Assembly: GCA_964020975.1 (NCBI GenBank)
Contig: OZ026625.1
Location: forward strand, 6,849,413-6,913,412
Source of the DNA: Hermodice carunculata
Lineage: Eukaryota > Annelida > Polychaeta > Eunicida > Amphinomidae
Reading direction: 5' to 3'
Length of the DNA: 64,000 nt
The position numbers were made by a program, and so were the translations under genes. Within the stretch, counting starts at the first letter, position 1; every line of letters begins with the position of its first letter. The notes beneath the pieces are model-generated. The model was not told where the DNA came from. It searched no databases and saw nothing but the letters and a program-made list of their open reading frames with translations. Below, piece after piece: positions 1 to 11,615 of the stretch.

Positions 1-670
1 AGGCTACACAGAAAATGGCCATAGCTGCAACATGAAATTACTCAAAGTGCATGAGGACAAATACATACTAAAAAGAAAAAATTATAGTACAAATTTGTGG
101 CTGTCTACCAGATAGAGCAAAAGGTCAGACAAGTCCAATTTGGGTAAAATGAGTTAAAAGGTCGGTGTACATGATCAGTTTTCTACTGGGTAGAAAACAC
201 CTAGGCCAGGGTGCAGTTACAAGTGAATTCACTGAATCATTGCAAGTCCTGAGTACATTGTTGAATAGACTTCTGAGTTCACATCATTGCTGACTACTGG
301 TTGGGACAGAACCATACAGCACCCAAACTGTGGGCAGTTGTTGGGTCGGACATCTACTGCATAAGTGCCTGCCTGTATGTGAACTTGACAGTAAATATTT
401 GGGGTTTGATGTGGAAAGACAATCAGATTTTTTTATACGCTTAGTATTGAAAAATGTCCCATGATGATAAGTGATGTCCAGGTTTCATTTTTCTAATTTT
501 ATAAGGCTGTCATTTGAGATATTGATGTTTCCCAACTGGGTCATGAACATAGACAGATTGCTTTTACCTGCTCTTAAGCTTCCATACAAAAACAATGGAA
601 TAAATACTGCCCTTTACCACATCTTGGTCTGCCAGATCTTATTCTCAGTTTCTAACATATATATGATACG
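1..670. other. Intergenic, no gene seen
   Basis: AT-rich sequence without a convincing coding frame, splice pattern or repeat. The frame opening near 471 has no recognisable domain, and its end runs into the GC-rich minisatellite that follows. Confidence 0.5.
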
Positions 671-717
671 GCGGTCAATGCCAAGCCTGGGCAAAAAGAG
701 AAAGTGCTTGGTGGTCA

Positions 718-915
718 GTGGCGGCATAGCCGCCACTCGCCGCCATATGCGGCGGACAATGGCGGCGGCGCCGCCAGTGACCGCCGCATTGGCGTGCAGT
801 GGCTGCGCCGCCGCCAGTGACCGCCGTTCTTGGCGGACAATGGCGGCATCGCCGCCTGTGACCGCCGTTTTTGGCGGACAACGGCGGCATCGCCGCCAGT
901 GACCGCAGTTTTCCG
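718..915. repeat. GC-rich palindromic minisatellite
   Basis: About five imperfect copies of a ~41-bp unit built from GTGACCGCC, TGGCGGACAATGGCGGC and ATCGCCGCC. Each unit holds a short hairpin (GGCGGC-ATC-GCCGCC), and one copy holds the perfect 12-bp palindrome GGCGGCGCCGCC. The block is a sharp GC and CpG island in AT-rich surroundings. It opens frames on both strands, but their translation is a simple repeat of Pro/Ala/Arg or Gly/Arg/His and is not taken as a gene. Confidence 0.8.
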
Positions 916-1309
916 CCGAAGGTGTTCATATGCCGCAAAATCTGTCCAGTAGTGTATACTTCCTTGTCATTTCATGCAAAACAATTTGTTGAAATTCGGT
1001 GAAATTCAAGCCACATGTCACCTGGGGGAGAATTAAGGGAAGAACCTAAAATTCTTCGGAAAGTTTGTTTTATATAGCCTGGGAATGGTAACGAAAAGGA
1101 AAACAGTGCAGACTAACCTCATCGTAACTCCATGTTCAGCCATTCATGTCTGCGTGTAACCACCTTGCCCGATATACAGCAGGATGTTCATTATTTATCT
1201 TACGGTGAAGGTAAGTACACTAATATGACATTCAATCAATATTTTATGTTTCGTGTTCATGTCATGTATCAGCTTGCAATCTATCAAAAATGTAAAAAGA
1301 AAAAAAGTC

Positions 1310-3045
1310 GTCCACACCAGAAAAAATTTCCTTACGACTAGATAAAATGTCGTCCGAACCAGAGAAAAGTCATTATGACCAGATTAAAAAGTCATCCGAA
1401 CCACATAAAATGTCGTTATGACCACACAAAATGTCGTTTTGACCATATAAAAAGTCGTCCAACCCAGATAAAATGTCGTTCTGGCCACATAATTGGTCGT
1501 CCTAACCAGATAAAATGTTGTTATGACAAGATTAGATATTATGACCAGATAGAAAGTCGTCCAAACCAGATAAAATGTCCTTATTACCACACAAAATGTT
1601 ATGACCAAATAAAATGTCATTCTGACCACACAAAATATCTCTATGACCATATTAAATGTCGTTATGACCAGGTAAAATATCGTGCAAACCAGATGAAATG
1701 TCGTGAAGACCAGACAAAAAGTCGTCTGAACCACATAAAATGTCGCTATTACAACATAAAATGCCGTTCTGACCACATAAAATGTCCTTCTTACCAGATC
1801 AAAATTTCGCTATAACCACATAAAAAGTCGTTATGACCAGATAAAATGTCGCTATGTCCACATACGTTGTCGTTATGACCAGATAAAATGTCTTTATGTT
1901 CACATAATATGTCGTTACGACCAGATAAAATGTCTTAATGGCCACATATAATGTCGTCCAAACCACATAATATGTCGTTATGACTACATAAACAGTGGTC
2001 CGAACCACATAAAATGTCGTTATGACCACATAAACAGTGGTCCGAACCACATAAAATGTCGTACGAACCATACAAGATGTCGTTATTACCAGATAAAAAG
2101 TGGTTGTAACCACATTAAATGTCGTTATGACCAGATAAAATTTCATGCGAACCACATAAAAAATATCGTTAAGACCAGACAAAAAGTCGTCTGAACCAGA
2201 TAAGATGTTATTACAACATAAAATGTCGTCCTAGCCAGATAAAATTTCGTTATAACCACATAAAACGTCGTTCGAACCATCTAATATGTCGTTATGTCTA
2301 CATGCAATGTCGTTGTGACCACATAAAAAGTCGTTTGAACCACATAAAATATCGTTATGACCACATAAAATGTCGTTATGACAAGATAAAAAGTAATCCG
2401 AACCACATAAAATGTCGTTATGACCACATAAAAAGTGGTTTTAACGACATAAAATGTCGTTATAACCAAGAAAATGTAGTTCGAACCAGATAAAATGTCG
2501 TTATGACCACACAAAATATCGCTATGACGACACAAAATGTCGTTTTGACCAGGTAAAATGTCGTGCAAACGAGATAAAATGTCGTGAAGACCAGACAAAA
2601 AGTCGTCTGAACCACATAAAATGTCGTTATTACAACATAAAATGTCGTTCTGACCACATAAAAAGTCGTTCGAACCATCTAACATATCGTTATGTCCACA
2701 CACGATGTCGTTATGACCAGATAAAATGTCGTTATAACCACATAAAAAGTCGTCCAAACCAGATAAAATGTCGTTATGGCCACAAAATATATGTCGTTAC
2801 GACCAGATAAAATGTCTTAATGGCCACATAAAATGTCGTCCGTACCACATAAAGTATCGTTATGATCACGTAAAATGTCGTCTGAAACACATAAAATGTC
2901 GCTATGACAAGATAAAAAGTAATCCGAACAAGATAAAATGTCGTTATGACCACATAAAAAGTGGTTGTAACCACATAAAATGTCGTTATAACCAATAAAA
3001 TGTAGCCCGAACCAGATTAAATGCCTTTATGACCACATTAAAAGT
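1310..3045. repeat. 21-bp minisatellite (about 80 units)
   Basis: Tandem array of variants of ATGACCACATAAAATGTCGTT. The unit is 21 bp, a multiple of three, and lacks stops in some frames. Long frames therefore stay open on both strands, reading variants of the heptapeptides YDHIKCR (+) and VVITTFY (-). Variant units recur in order: GACCAGACAAAAAGTCGTCTG occurs at 1708 and again at 2589, and TGTCTTAATGGCCAC at 1931 and 2813, giving a ~881-bp higher-order repeat (about 42 units). A second block, AAAAAGTAATCCGAAC near 2388 and 2913, repeats at ~525 bp (25 units). No start context, splice pattern or known domain supports translation. Confidence 0.92.
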
Positions 3046-3090
3046 GAAACGAGGTTGACACCAATGGGCTTCCGTAGTTCCTAGACCTTC

Positions 3091-3335
3091 CTAACTCTTT
3101 CAGTGCCAATTGCGACTTCAGTCGAACTACAGAAAACGAACTGCTCTGAATTGAAAGTAATTGGATGCTACATTCAGATTTTGGTTTAAGAGACCTTTCA
3201 CTCAAGTACCAGCATGCCTATAGTAAGGTACGAATAGTCCTTGTCAACAACGTTCCTCGGCGTACTTTGAGTGTAAGACAACAAACCATGGGCGTCGAGG
3301 AAAGCTGTTGACTCAGACCAATATTTGAGACAGTA
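3091..3335. mobile_element. Partial hairpin MITE (TTAA type)
   Basis: Starts with CTAACTCTTTCAGTGCCAA, like the ends of the TTAA-flanked hairpin elements at 45.1 and 62.7 kb. It contains a decayed version of their arms (TTGTCAACAACGTTCCTCGG ... CGAGGAAAGCTGTTGACTCAG). The right end was not found, so this is probably a decayed or broken copy. Confidence 0.5.
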
Positions 3336-4320
3336 GGAGTTATATGAACTGCCTGACTGAATGATAGGTCCAAATATGATGGTGATGCAGAAATTTTTGG
3401 TAGGCTTAAGTGTTCGATTCTGAAACTTGTATATCACCTGAATAATGACAACGTTAGTGATACAATGCCGGAAATGATGGTGAACTAAACAAAATTGAAG
3501 AAAATTGTTAACCATGAACATTAGGAGTAAACAACACGTGTTTTCTGTAGTGTTATGTTGACTTTGTGAAAACATTCCTAGCCAGCTGGGCCTATGGTGC
3601 TAATTTAATATATTATCGTTATAGCCAGTCATGGCTACTGCGCTACTAATTACACTTAGATAATGGCAAAACAGAATGCTGTCAAACGTGAACTTATCTT
3701 TCTTGAAAAAGGAAAAAAAACTGGTTCTGTATGCATCTTGGATTTTTTCTTTGGCGATGCCATCACGGCACCTTCTTGATTATGGGATAATTGAGTCGAC
3801 GCGTTCGTGATTCGACAACGTGGTACAGTGGATCACAGAAAGTGCGACTATTACTTCATCTGGCATGTTTTGCAAGCTCGAAGCAACAGAAAATTGCACT
3901 GCCAACTTTCGGGACAACGCTAGGTCTTTTTGGAAATCTAAATGACCAACATGAGACATTAATAATATTAATTTAATAATATTAATTTAATGTACATTAT
4001 TACGGCATGTTACAGATCCAGGTCTATTCCCTTTTGCTCTCATATATTATTATATTGAGGCCTATATGAAACTGAAACCCCGTTGTTATTGGAGTGGGTC
4101 GCTGCAGAAGTTATCAATGGTGGTGTGTGTATGACTTGCTTTTATGCATGCATGCTCCAAATTAAACATAAAGAACTTTCAGGGTCCATACAAACCTATA
4201 CAAACGTTTGATTGACAGTTTCATTCTCTGAGCATCGATGTTGCTGTATTTTGTCAAATCAAGCAATAGAGATATGTTATCCGTAACTTAAGAATAAGCA
4301 GAGTTTCAAATCTTGCAACG
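3336..4320. other. Non-coding stretch, no gene seen
   Basis: AT-rich sequence. It has a small direct repeat of ATTAATTTAATAAT near 3957-3990 and otherwise no feature I can support. Confidence 0.4.
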
Positions 4321-4321
4321 T

Positions 4322-4367
<46 letters not shown>

Positions 4368-4389
4368 TAATAATAATAATAATAACAAC

Positions 4390-4453
<64 letters not shown>

Positions 4454-4495
4454 GTTGTGGTAATAGTAGTAGTAGCAATAATAACAATGATAATG

Positions 4496-4568
<73 letters not shown>

Positions 4569-4600
4569 CAACAACAACAACAACAATAATAATAATAATG
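4322..4600. repeat. (AAT)n/(AAC)n microsatellite
   Basis: About 280 bp of AAT triplets interrupted by GTTGTGGTAATAGTAG and GATAATGAT blocks, ending in AAC repeats. It produces poly-Ile, poly-Leu and poly-Asn frames that are not genes. Confidence 0.97.
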
Positions 4601-5160
4601 AAGTGCCGGAGGATGATCAATTCAAAAAATTCCATTCACATCTCGTTCGCATTGACTGTTCACACAGTTATCTTGGTTTCTTTTTTCCTCCAAAAGATTT
4701 CATTTGTTAGATAAATTGAGCTGGAAGGTGATGAAAATGATCCTAGCCAAGCTTTCACACAAAAATTTTGATTTTTAAAGAATTTTCAAAAATGTTTTGA
4801 TAGTTGCAAGGGAAAATGAAACATATACACTTTTGGCATATATCTTTTGTTTTTCAAAATTGCATGCAATTATAGTTCTATTAACATGATATAAACTTGA
4901 CTAAGTTTGATATTTTTGATAGACCCGTGCATCCCTTGCTTTTCATTTGAAAATGAGAAGACCTAACGACTTTGCTACTGAGAAACTGAAACTAGCCCTT
5001 TAAACCTTTCCCCCTTGAATTAAGACTGAGTCAACAGCTTTCCCAACTAAATGTGTTGTTTAGCGGCGTCATGAAACAATATAGTTTTTACCTAGAAATC
5101 AGTAACTGTGTTGCCCCATCTTTCTCGTTTCTTCCATGCCAAGTGAGTGACTGTTTCCGT
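4601..5160. other. Non-coding; hairpin-MITE arm near 5000
   Basis: Mostly featureless. At 5000-5050 the sequence TTTAAACCTTTCCCCCTTG ... GACTGAGTCAACAGCTTTCC matches, in reverse complement, the right end of the hairpin element at 32583-32814. It is therefore one arm of a truncated copy. Confidence 0.5.
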
Positions 5161-5162
5161 TT

Positions 5163-5195
5163 ATTTGTGCGTGTAAATGAATCTATTTATTGTTA

Positions 5196-5270
<75 letters not shown>

Positions 5271-5301
5271 TTGTGCGTGTAAATGAATCTATTTATTGTT
5301 G

Positions 5302-5386
<85 letters not shown>

Positions 5387-5410
5387 CATTATTATTATTA
5401 TTATTATTTT
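5163..5410. repeat. Duplicated (TTA)n microsatellite locus
   Basis: Two TTA tracts (about 5190-5268 and 5306-5408). Each is preceded by the same ~31-bp sequence, TTTGTGCGTGTAAATGAATC..., at 5164 and 5271. The flank and the microsatellite were duplicated together as a ~107-bp unit. Confidence 0.9.
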
Positions 5411-6833
5411 ATTTTTTATCTGTGAGGTATAAATGTATGTTTTCTCAGGTGTGCAGACTTTGGCCGATTGGTTCCGTATGTTATGCTGCCATCGTTGAAA
5501 TCAAGTATAACAACAATTTTTCCTTTTTTTTTATATAAGTTATAAACATCGTGGTCCTTCCCCCTAGACCTCCACAGTACTTAAAGCGGAGCGACTAGAT
5601 TCCACTCCTCAATGAAAGAAAAGATATTGAAAAACAGGGCCATCACATTATGGTGCTAGAGCGTGTTAAGCATACGTTCACTTCTACCAAATAAAGAGGT
5701 ACACGTTTCAATGTTGACGGGCGTTATTAAACCTCTTGACATTCACACAACCCAACGAAGTCAGTTCAAAATGTAAGTTGGAACTTTTTTACTGCCTTCT
5801 ATGTGGCTTTTTGGTAATTATTTTGCTTCCGTGTTTTTATTCATCCTATATTCAATGATCACATGTACTATGTTGTGGATGTTTACATCCCATATAAACC
5901 CTCCGCCCCCCAACAGTAGGCTTCACTTTTAAAATGCTGTCTTTTCGTTTTATTTGTTGTAGTGACGATGTATAATTCAAATTTAAAAACATCGAATGTA
6001 ACGATGCAATATAATGTTCAATACAAAATTTTTGAAACGTTTTTTCTTTGTTAGTGTGAGCTAAACATGCGTTAATGGACAAAGAATGCACCTAAAATAC
6101 ATTATTCAGCCTTCATATGTTCAACTAATCATGCGTCTATTATTTATGTATTAAAATTGTATCGTTTCAGCTGATTCGTTTAGAAATTTTTCATTTGTGA
6201 AATATTAATATTCAACATGAAATACGAGCAATAAATCAAGATATTCATACCCACCTGATTGTGATTACGTGCGCCTGGCCCATAAATCTTGACATGATAA
6301 TCCTCTTTATGAGCATTCATTATTTTGCTATTGCACTAGAAAATAAAATTTGGTATGCCCAGAACCATATGGACAGAGTCACACTTGTCATTTTGAACTT
6401 ATAAGCAGATTTTAGTGTGGCCATTTTTATCTCCAATGAACCGTCTGTATGAACATCTGCATATGGAAAGGAACCAGTTCCCAGTTACAATCATCCATGT
6501 ATAACTCATTCAGGCAGCAGGAATCTTTCATTTCAGTATTGCGTAAGAATCTTGACACTTTTTAAATGCAATATATTCTGTACGTTCGTTATCGTGTTTT
6601 CTGACCTCAGACACGACAAAGGCATAAGCAGCAACAAATTAATTAAATAAAGAAGTTTAAACACCTTACTGTTCATGATATCTACACCACAAGGACACGT
6701 GATTGTACATTGAGGTCTCATTGGTTATTATAGCGTCTGTTCAAGTCGACGCTTATATGTCATCCCCCACGACCTCTCTTCAGAGCTGCACTGTTTTTGT
6801 TCAGCTGAGGCACAATAATCACTCTCAAGCAGA
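5411..6833. other. Region upstream of the GPCR gene
   Basis: No coding exon seen. It should contain the promoter and 5' UTR of the GPCR at 6834, but I could not pick out a credible TATA box or initiator by eye. Confidence 0.4.
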
Positions 6834-7895
6834 ATGGCACATTTCAAGACAAAAACTGCCGTATTGCCGTCAGCCAATGTCACGACATTTTCGCCAGACT
6901 CGGAGACATCCTGGGTATGGCTCACTGTGCTCAGCGACGACATATTATTTTACTCTTTACAGGCCATCATACCTCTCGGCTTGTTCTTCAACACTCTGTC
7001 AATAATCGTACTGTTTAAATCACCCCTAAGTAAATCAACGTCAGGATATTATCTGATGTCATTGGAATTTGTGGATAATGCTATTCTGATTTCTGTATTT
7101 TTCTTTATGTCAGCAAGCAGATGGTCGCAGTGGGTAGGTTTTAATATTTCACCCAGCTCTGAGACTACGTGTCGTATTCTCGTACACTGCTTGTACACGG
7201 TATGGTTCCTGTCGTGCTACTTAACAATAACTATAACTTTTGAACGTTTTCTGGCGGTTTTCTTTCCTCTTAAGGTATCAATAATGTGCACAACTGGTAG
7301 AGCAAAATTGTTTACGGCTGGATTGGCAGTCATTTCCACTTCTCTCTGTGTATATGCTTGGTGGACTGTCTACTATGTACCGAACAACAAGCTGACGAGT
7401 GGGTTTTGTTCCAGTCTTGCATCGGGGAATCGCTGGGACCTTAAATATATCATGGAATGGCTCGTGTACGTCGTTGGAAGCACCATTCTGCCGAATATTA
7501 TTATCATAGTGCTGGTCAGTCTGATCGTTTGGAAATTGAACCAGGCCGCTAAGTTTCGACGTGCACAGCTTGCGGCAAAGACAGTAAACGCGACAGCCAA
7601 CAAAGACAACCAGCTGACCATTATGTTGTTGGCAGTCGCCATTGTATTTGTTGTCCTCCGCCTGCCGAAAGTTATAGCAGATTATTTGGTTATTGCATTA
7701 CAGCATTCCAAGGACCCGCGTTTCTTCGATACAGCTGTAAAATATTCATTTAACAACATTTCTAATGTGACTTACATTTTGAATCATGCCATCAACTTCT
7801 TTCTTCACTGTATAACGGGGACAATCTTTCGAACACATCTGAGGAAAATCTTTTCATGTACAAAGTTTAAAACTGTGAACTCATCCAACACGTGA
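6834..7895 (+). CDS. Rhodopsin-like G-protein-coupled receptor, single exon
   Basis: A 353-residue seven-helix receptor of class A, expected in the plasma membrane and coupling an extracellular ligand to G proteins. The ATG has A at -3 and G at +4. Residues 1-37 form a short outside tail with an Asn-Val-Thr glycosylation site at N16. Predicted helices: about 38-62, 71-95, 113-143, 158-181, 206-235, 260-288 and 308-330. Family positions visible: N53 in TM1, D81 in TM2, C113 at the top of TM3 (probably bonded to C192), ERF at 137-139 in place of DRY, P220 in TM5 and P278 in TM6. TM7 has LNHAINFFLHC in place of NPxxY, a form I associate with invertebrate FMRFamide- or myosuppressin-like peptide receptors. 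R333 to C342 looks like helix 8 with a possible palmitoylated Cys. It has the normal family length and no sign of decay. The ligand is unknown; a peptide is an inference. Confidence 0.9.
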   Translation: MAHFKTKTAVLPSANVTTFSPDSETSWVWLTVLSDDILFYSLQAIIPLGLFFNTLSIIVLFKSPLSKSTSGYYLMSLEFVDNAILISVFFFMSASRWSQWVGFNISPSSETTCRILVHCLYTVWFLSCYLTITITFERFLAVFFPLKVSIMCTTGRAKLFTAGLAVISTSLCVYAWWTVYYVPNNKLTSGFCSSLASGNRWDLKYIMEWLVYVVGSTILPNIIIIVLVSLIVWKLNQAAKFRRAQLAAKTVNATANKDNQLTIMLLAVAIVFVVLRLPKVIADYLVIALQHSKDPRFFDTAVKYSFNNISNVTYILNHAINFFLHCITGTIFRTHLRKIFSCTKFKTVNSSNT

Positions 7896-8011
7896 AATGT
7901 CTGCCATGATTGTCTGAAGCAGGTTGTCAAGATTAGGACTACTCTACCGCTATTTATAATACACTTTGACCACTTGCCATTAAGTGTGTCCCGATATCTG
8001 CGCGAAACGGA

Positions 8012-8017
8012 AATAAA
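8012..8017 (+). promoter_or_regulatory. Probable polyadenylation signal of the GPCR gene
   Basis: AATAAA lies about 115 bases after the receptor stop codon, a normal distance for a short 3' UTR. Use was not tested. Confidence 0.55.
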
Positions 8018-8989
8018 TGATAAATGTGAATAAGTGTTTCGCGTTCTTCACTTACAACGTTCAGTTTGCTCTCTCAAATTGTCCTTGTATAACACAGAAA
8101 TAGTATCTTGATTGTTTATAATGAAAAATTGAAATTAATTGTGATATTCTTCCACGCCTGTTTTTTCAAGGTGGCTAACGATAGGCATCGTGGTCAGCAA
8201 CCATGCAGCTATATGTATCATTCTTTAGTCCTGATCGAATGGCCTGGACATACTTTTCAAAATTGAAACGTGTTATATGTACGTGTCTAAAGGTTAAATA
8301 CTAAAACTGCGTTAGTCTACAATATCACTACTTCATCACATTCCTCATTAAAATTAGACTGAGTCAATGGTTTCTTTACCGTGGGTTATATCGCCCAAGC
8401 CGCACAAAGGAAAGATATTGACCTGGGGCATGCTATCTTGATGAGCATCTGCAAGTTTGTTTTATTAATTGGGGGAATATTGCATAGTTTTTGTTTATTT
8501 TTAGTGGGATCCCAAAAATCATCTGCAGTTGAATTGCTTCTAAACCAGACACTGCTGATAGGTCAAACCAAACGGTCTTTAAAAATATCTCTAGGCATTC
8601 CATTTTTCCTTCCTGAATGTGTGAAATTTTTTTTTTATTTAGCTACTCCTTTCTAGAATATTCACCCATCCATCCATCATCTATCATGCTTGCTTAACAA
8701 TCTACACTTTCCCTTTCTTCTCCAAACCCTTTGCCCAGATCCACTCCAAACACAGTGATGATCTGTCTTGCGTGGATTTCTATAGCATTCGTCCAGCATC
8801 CTACCCTGACCTGTCCTGTAGAATGTTCCCTTTGTGGTGGAATGAATTGATGCAACCCACGTACATAAGAACAAAGAAGAAGTAATACACATTGTAGTAT
8901 TTAACACAGTTACAACCAAGAAAATTCTACCGAATCTCCTCTGCGGTGGATTTCTTTCTTTTCTATATATAATTCTGCTTATGCATTGG
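8018..8989. other. Non-coding stretch, no gene seen
   Basis: No supported gene. A short ACTGAGTCAATGGTTTCTTTACC near 8358 resembles the arm of the hairpin MITEs but is too diverged to call. Confidence 0.4.

Positions 8990-9070
<81 letters not shown>
8990..9070. repeat. (TG)n microsatellite
   Basis: About 40 uninterrupted TG dinucleotides, which can adopt Z-DNA. The Cys-Val frame across it is not a gene. Confidence 0.98.
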
Positions 9071-9074
<4 letters not shown>

Positions 9075-9930
9075 AAACTATTAGGAACGTACATTGATCT
9101 GGCCTCTGACACATTTGGTCATCAGTTGATGCTGTTGTTATTTTTCCTGATAGTGAACCAATGTATGACATCCCGTAACAACCAAAAAGATTACGTGGTA
9201 GGATTATTATTGGACAGATCCTCGTGTTATTAACGCATGTATATTGCTTTCTCCGAAACCGTGGATCACATCACCTTCAAACCAGATGGAAATGCATATT
9301 GGATGGCAATCTGCCAGGCGTGAACAAAAACTGACATTTCAGAGATGTTTAATATTTTTTTTCAATCGACAGAAAATCTTCAATAGCTCCATGAAACCCC
9401 TAAGCCACATAGCCACTTGTTAAAATATCAATGATTGGGATTTCCGCGTCCTTTTACACTTTAATTTATTCATCAATTGCATGGTACTGCATTTTTCAGG
9501 TTTTTAAGTTTGTGCATGTTCGTAAGTTTTTAATCCTTCAAACTCACCAGTAACACTTGGTTGAAACTCGGAAGGGATCCTCCTCATTTATAGCAACCAT
9601 TTTCTGGATGATGACGCTGTTATTAAGTGGTTTTTAAAGATTTCTTGAAATTATAGCAGGTCGGTTAGCGTACATATTCGCATTGTTATATCTGGACTAT
9701 GTCTGTTGTGAGAGAAAACACTGGTACATAAAATATGAATCAATCAGTACACATGGTTTCTGTGCTGTCTGCAATTCATTTTGAAGATACTATAGTCTGT
9801 AGCTTTCTGTCTTTAGTCTGGTAATGTTCTCGTATTAATGTCACCGAAACCTTGACCTCATTATCGTCGGAAATATATAAATAGTTGCAATAACTTCAAG
9901 CAACGGGTATTGCAGCATAATAGCGACCTC
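9071..9930. other. Non-coding stretch, no gene seen
   Basis: AT-rich and featureless to my reading. Confidence 0.4.
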
Positions 9931-9936
9931 GTCTCC

Positions 9937-9980
9937 AAGACCTTGCAAGCGGTTTTAAAGCTTCCTCGTTGCAAGGTCTT
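9937..9980. repeat. 12-bp perfect inverted repeat
   Basis: AAGACCTTGCAA (9937-9948) and TTGCAAGGTCTT (9969-9980) form a perfect stem around a 20-base loop. The same tract holds palindromic CACGCGTGAAAC-type words that recur at 10.4-10.7 kb, so both may be parts of one unidentified repeat. Confidence 0.75.
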
Positions 9981-10455
9981 CTTCACGCGTGAAACTTGTT
10001 TCGTGCTCCACCAATCAGCTCCCTCCCTTTTGAGACTTATACTTCGCCATGAAACTTACTTCGAGGAAGCACAGCCGCACGATAGTAATTAATACTAGTA
10101 CCCTAACAAAAAAATAGTAAATATACGCCTGAAGGCAGGACGATCATTAGGCCTCTAGAATGGCTTGATGCAAAACTGAGTCAAAACTATATTAATGGAG
10201 TAGTGAGCTATGAAATATGTGGCAAAATAATAATGATGATGATAATGATAATGATAATAATAAAATAAAATAAAATAAATAAATGAATGATAGCGCAGAA
10301 TAAATCTATTAAACAGAAGCAGTTTTAGCAATTTATCCATGAAGAGAAAAGAGCGTATAAATATTGCGCAGGCACTAAGGGCAACAGCGTTTTGGCGTGC
10401 AAAAACGGCAGTGGGAATCAGGTAATTTAAGCTCTCATGTACCCGTGCTAAGCAG

Positions 10456-10531
10456 GCGAGATACTTTTCATGCGTGAAAAGAATTGCGTGCTCAGGAAGC
10501 GAGGTACTTTCACGAGTGAAAAGTATCTCGC
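10456..10531. repeat. 15-bp perfect inverted repeat with inner hairpin
   Basis: GCGAGATACTTTTCA (10456-10470) is mirrored by TGAAAAGTATCTCGC (10517-10531). The left arm also pairs locally (CTTTTCA-TGCG-TGAAAAG). The surrounding 10.4-10.7 kb is rich in related CTTTCACGAGTGAAAAG words and CpG, and looks like the remains of a palindromic repeat of unknown class. Confidence 0.75.
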
Positions 10532-10534
10532 GCG

Positions 10535-11075
10535 ACAGAAAAGCGTGGTCTGGATCATGACTTGGGAGATGACATGAAATGTAGTCAGCTTTCACGGCGT
10601 ATCAAGGCTTCGAGGTGTCTTGAAGCGGTAGATTCGCGAAAGCTCGCTCGATTTCACGGGCGAGGTCTTGATCACGCCGCAGTAAAAATGCTGTGATAAA
10701 AGTCACATAAAAGATAACGGCAAGGTTTGGTTTGCATATCAGTTACCTTGACCTAAGCACCAGAATCAAACAGGGTAATTTAGAGGATTTTTTGTTTTGT
10801 TTGTTTGTTTGTTTTTTGTTTTGTTTATTTGGTTTCTTTTAAACATGATGGCTTGAGATCACCGTGAGCTAAGACATGTCTATTGCGCTTGGTGACTGAA
10901 ACGTGAAACAGCCAATATGGACGACTTTGACTCAACAACAAGATCACAGGGCAACAATAACACGTTTATTTAATTTCAAGCTTGAATTTCTAAAAACTTC
11001 CAACTTAACGATGAAAGTTTTATCCTTTCTTGGCCCACTCTTTACCCAACTGCTGTCATCTCTAAACTCGGTATA
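10535..11075. other. Non-coding, GTTTT-rich tract
   Basis: CpG-containing palindromic words continue to about 10690. A run of GTTT/GTTTT repeats lies near 10790-10835. No gene seen. Confidence 0.4.
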
Positions 11076-11610
11076 GTTTTAAGCTCTCCTGACCAAAGGT
11101 CCCAAAGCTTATGCGATTACTTATGTCCATTTGTCCGTCCGTCCGTAAAGTTTTCCCTTGTGAGCGCGATGCAGTACACAGTTTTTAAGATAGGCCCATA
11201 CAACTTTCAGTACTTATCAAGTGAATAGAAATCTTGGTCGAGTTCAATATTGGTCACGCCATCTGAAGTATTATGTAATATACGGGCTTGTGACTGCTCT
11301 AGCACCCTTAATGTTTGATAGATCTTTATGAAATTTAGTGGGATTGTGGAGGAGGTCAAAGTCTAAGTTGCTTATGTTAGTTGCGGCCCCATCCATATAT
11401 GACGGAAATTATGAGTTTAAGATATACAATTCCATATCTCAAAAAGCAATGGGATAAGACTTGCCAAATTTTAGGATTAACTGAGCATATCCAATGCTAG
11501 CACAATGTATAATATCCGCGACCCTGACCTAATTTGCGAGGTCAGCCGACCTGTTAATTTGAAAGGCGTGATTTTGTAAAGGCAGGGTGTAACTTGGACA
11601 TCGATGGCAA
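11076..11610 (-). mobile_element. Dispersed repeat family B, reverse copy
   Basis: Read on the minus strand, this matches the tracts at 28.4-28.77, 39.26-39.84, 40.2-40.73 and 59.7-60.24 kb. They share TTTCATAAAGATC-type text, cgctcacaa..., a run of GGACGGACGGACA, and an end with CATAAGCTTTGGGACCTTTGGTCAGGAGAGCT. No protein is encoded. The class is uncertain; the ends carry a short subterminal inverted repeat (GCTCTGCTGACC). Confidence 0.7.
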
Positions 11611-11615
11611 AGAGA

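Noticed and set aside
1375-2998. Long open frames on both strands with heptapeptide repeats
   Set aside because: They follow from a 21-bp tandem unit lacking stops; they overlap on opposite strands and have no domain, splice or start evidence.
1310-3045. CRISPR-like array
   Set aside because: Units are contiguous 21-bp tandem repeats without unique spacers, in an animal genome.
4254-4714. Poly-Leu, poly-Ile and poly-Asn frames
   Set aside because: Translations of AAT/AAC microsatellite.
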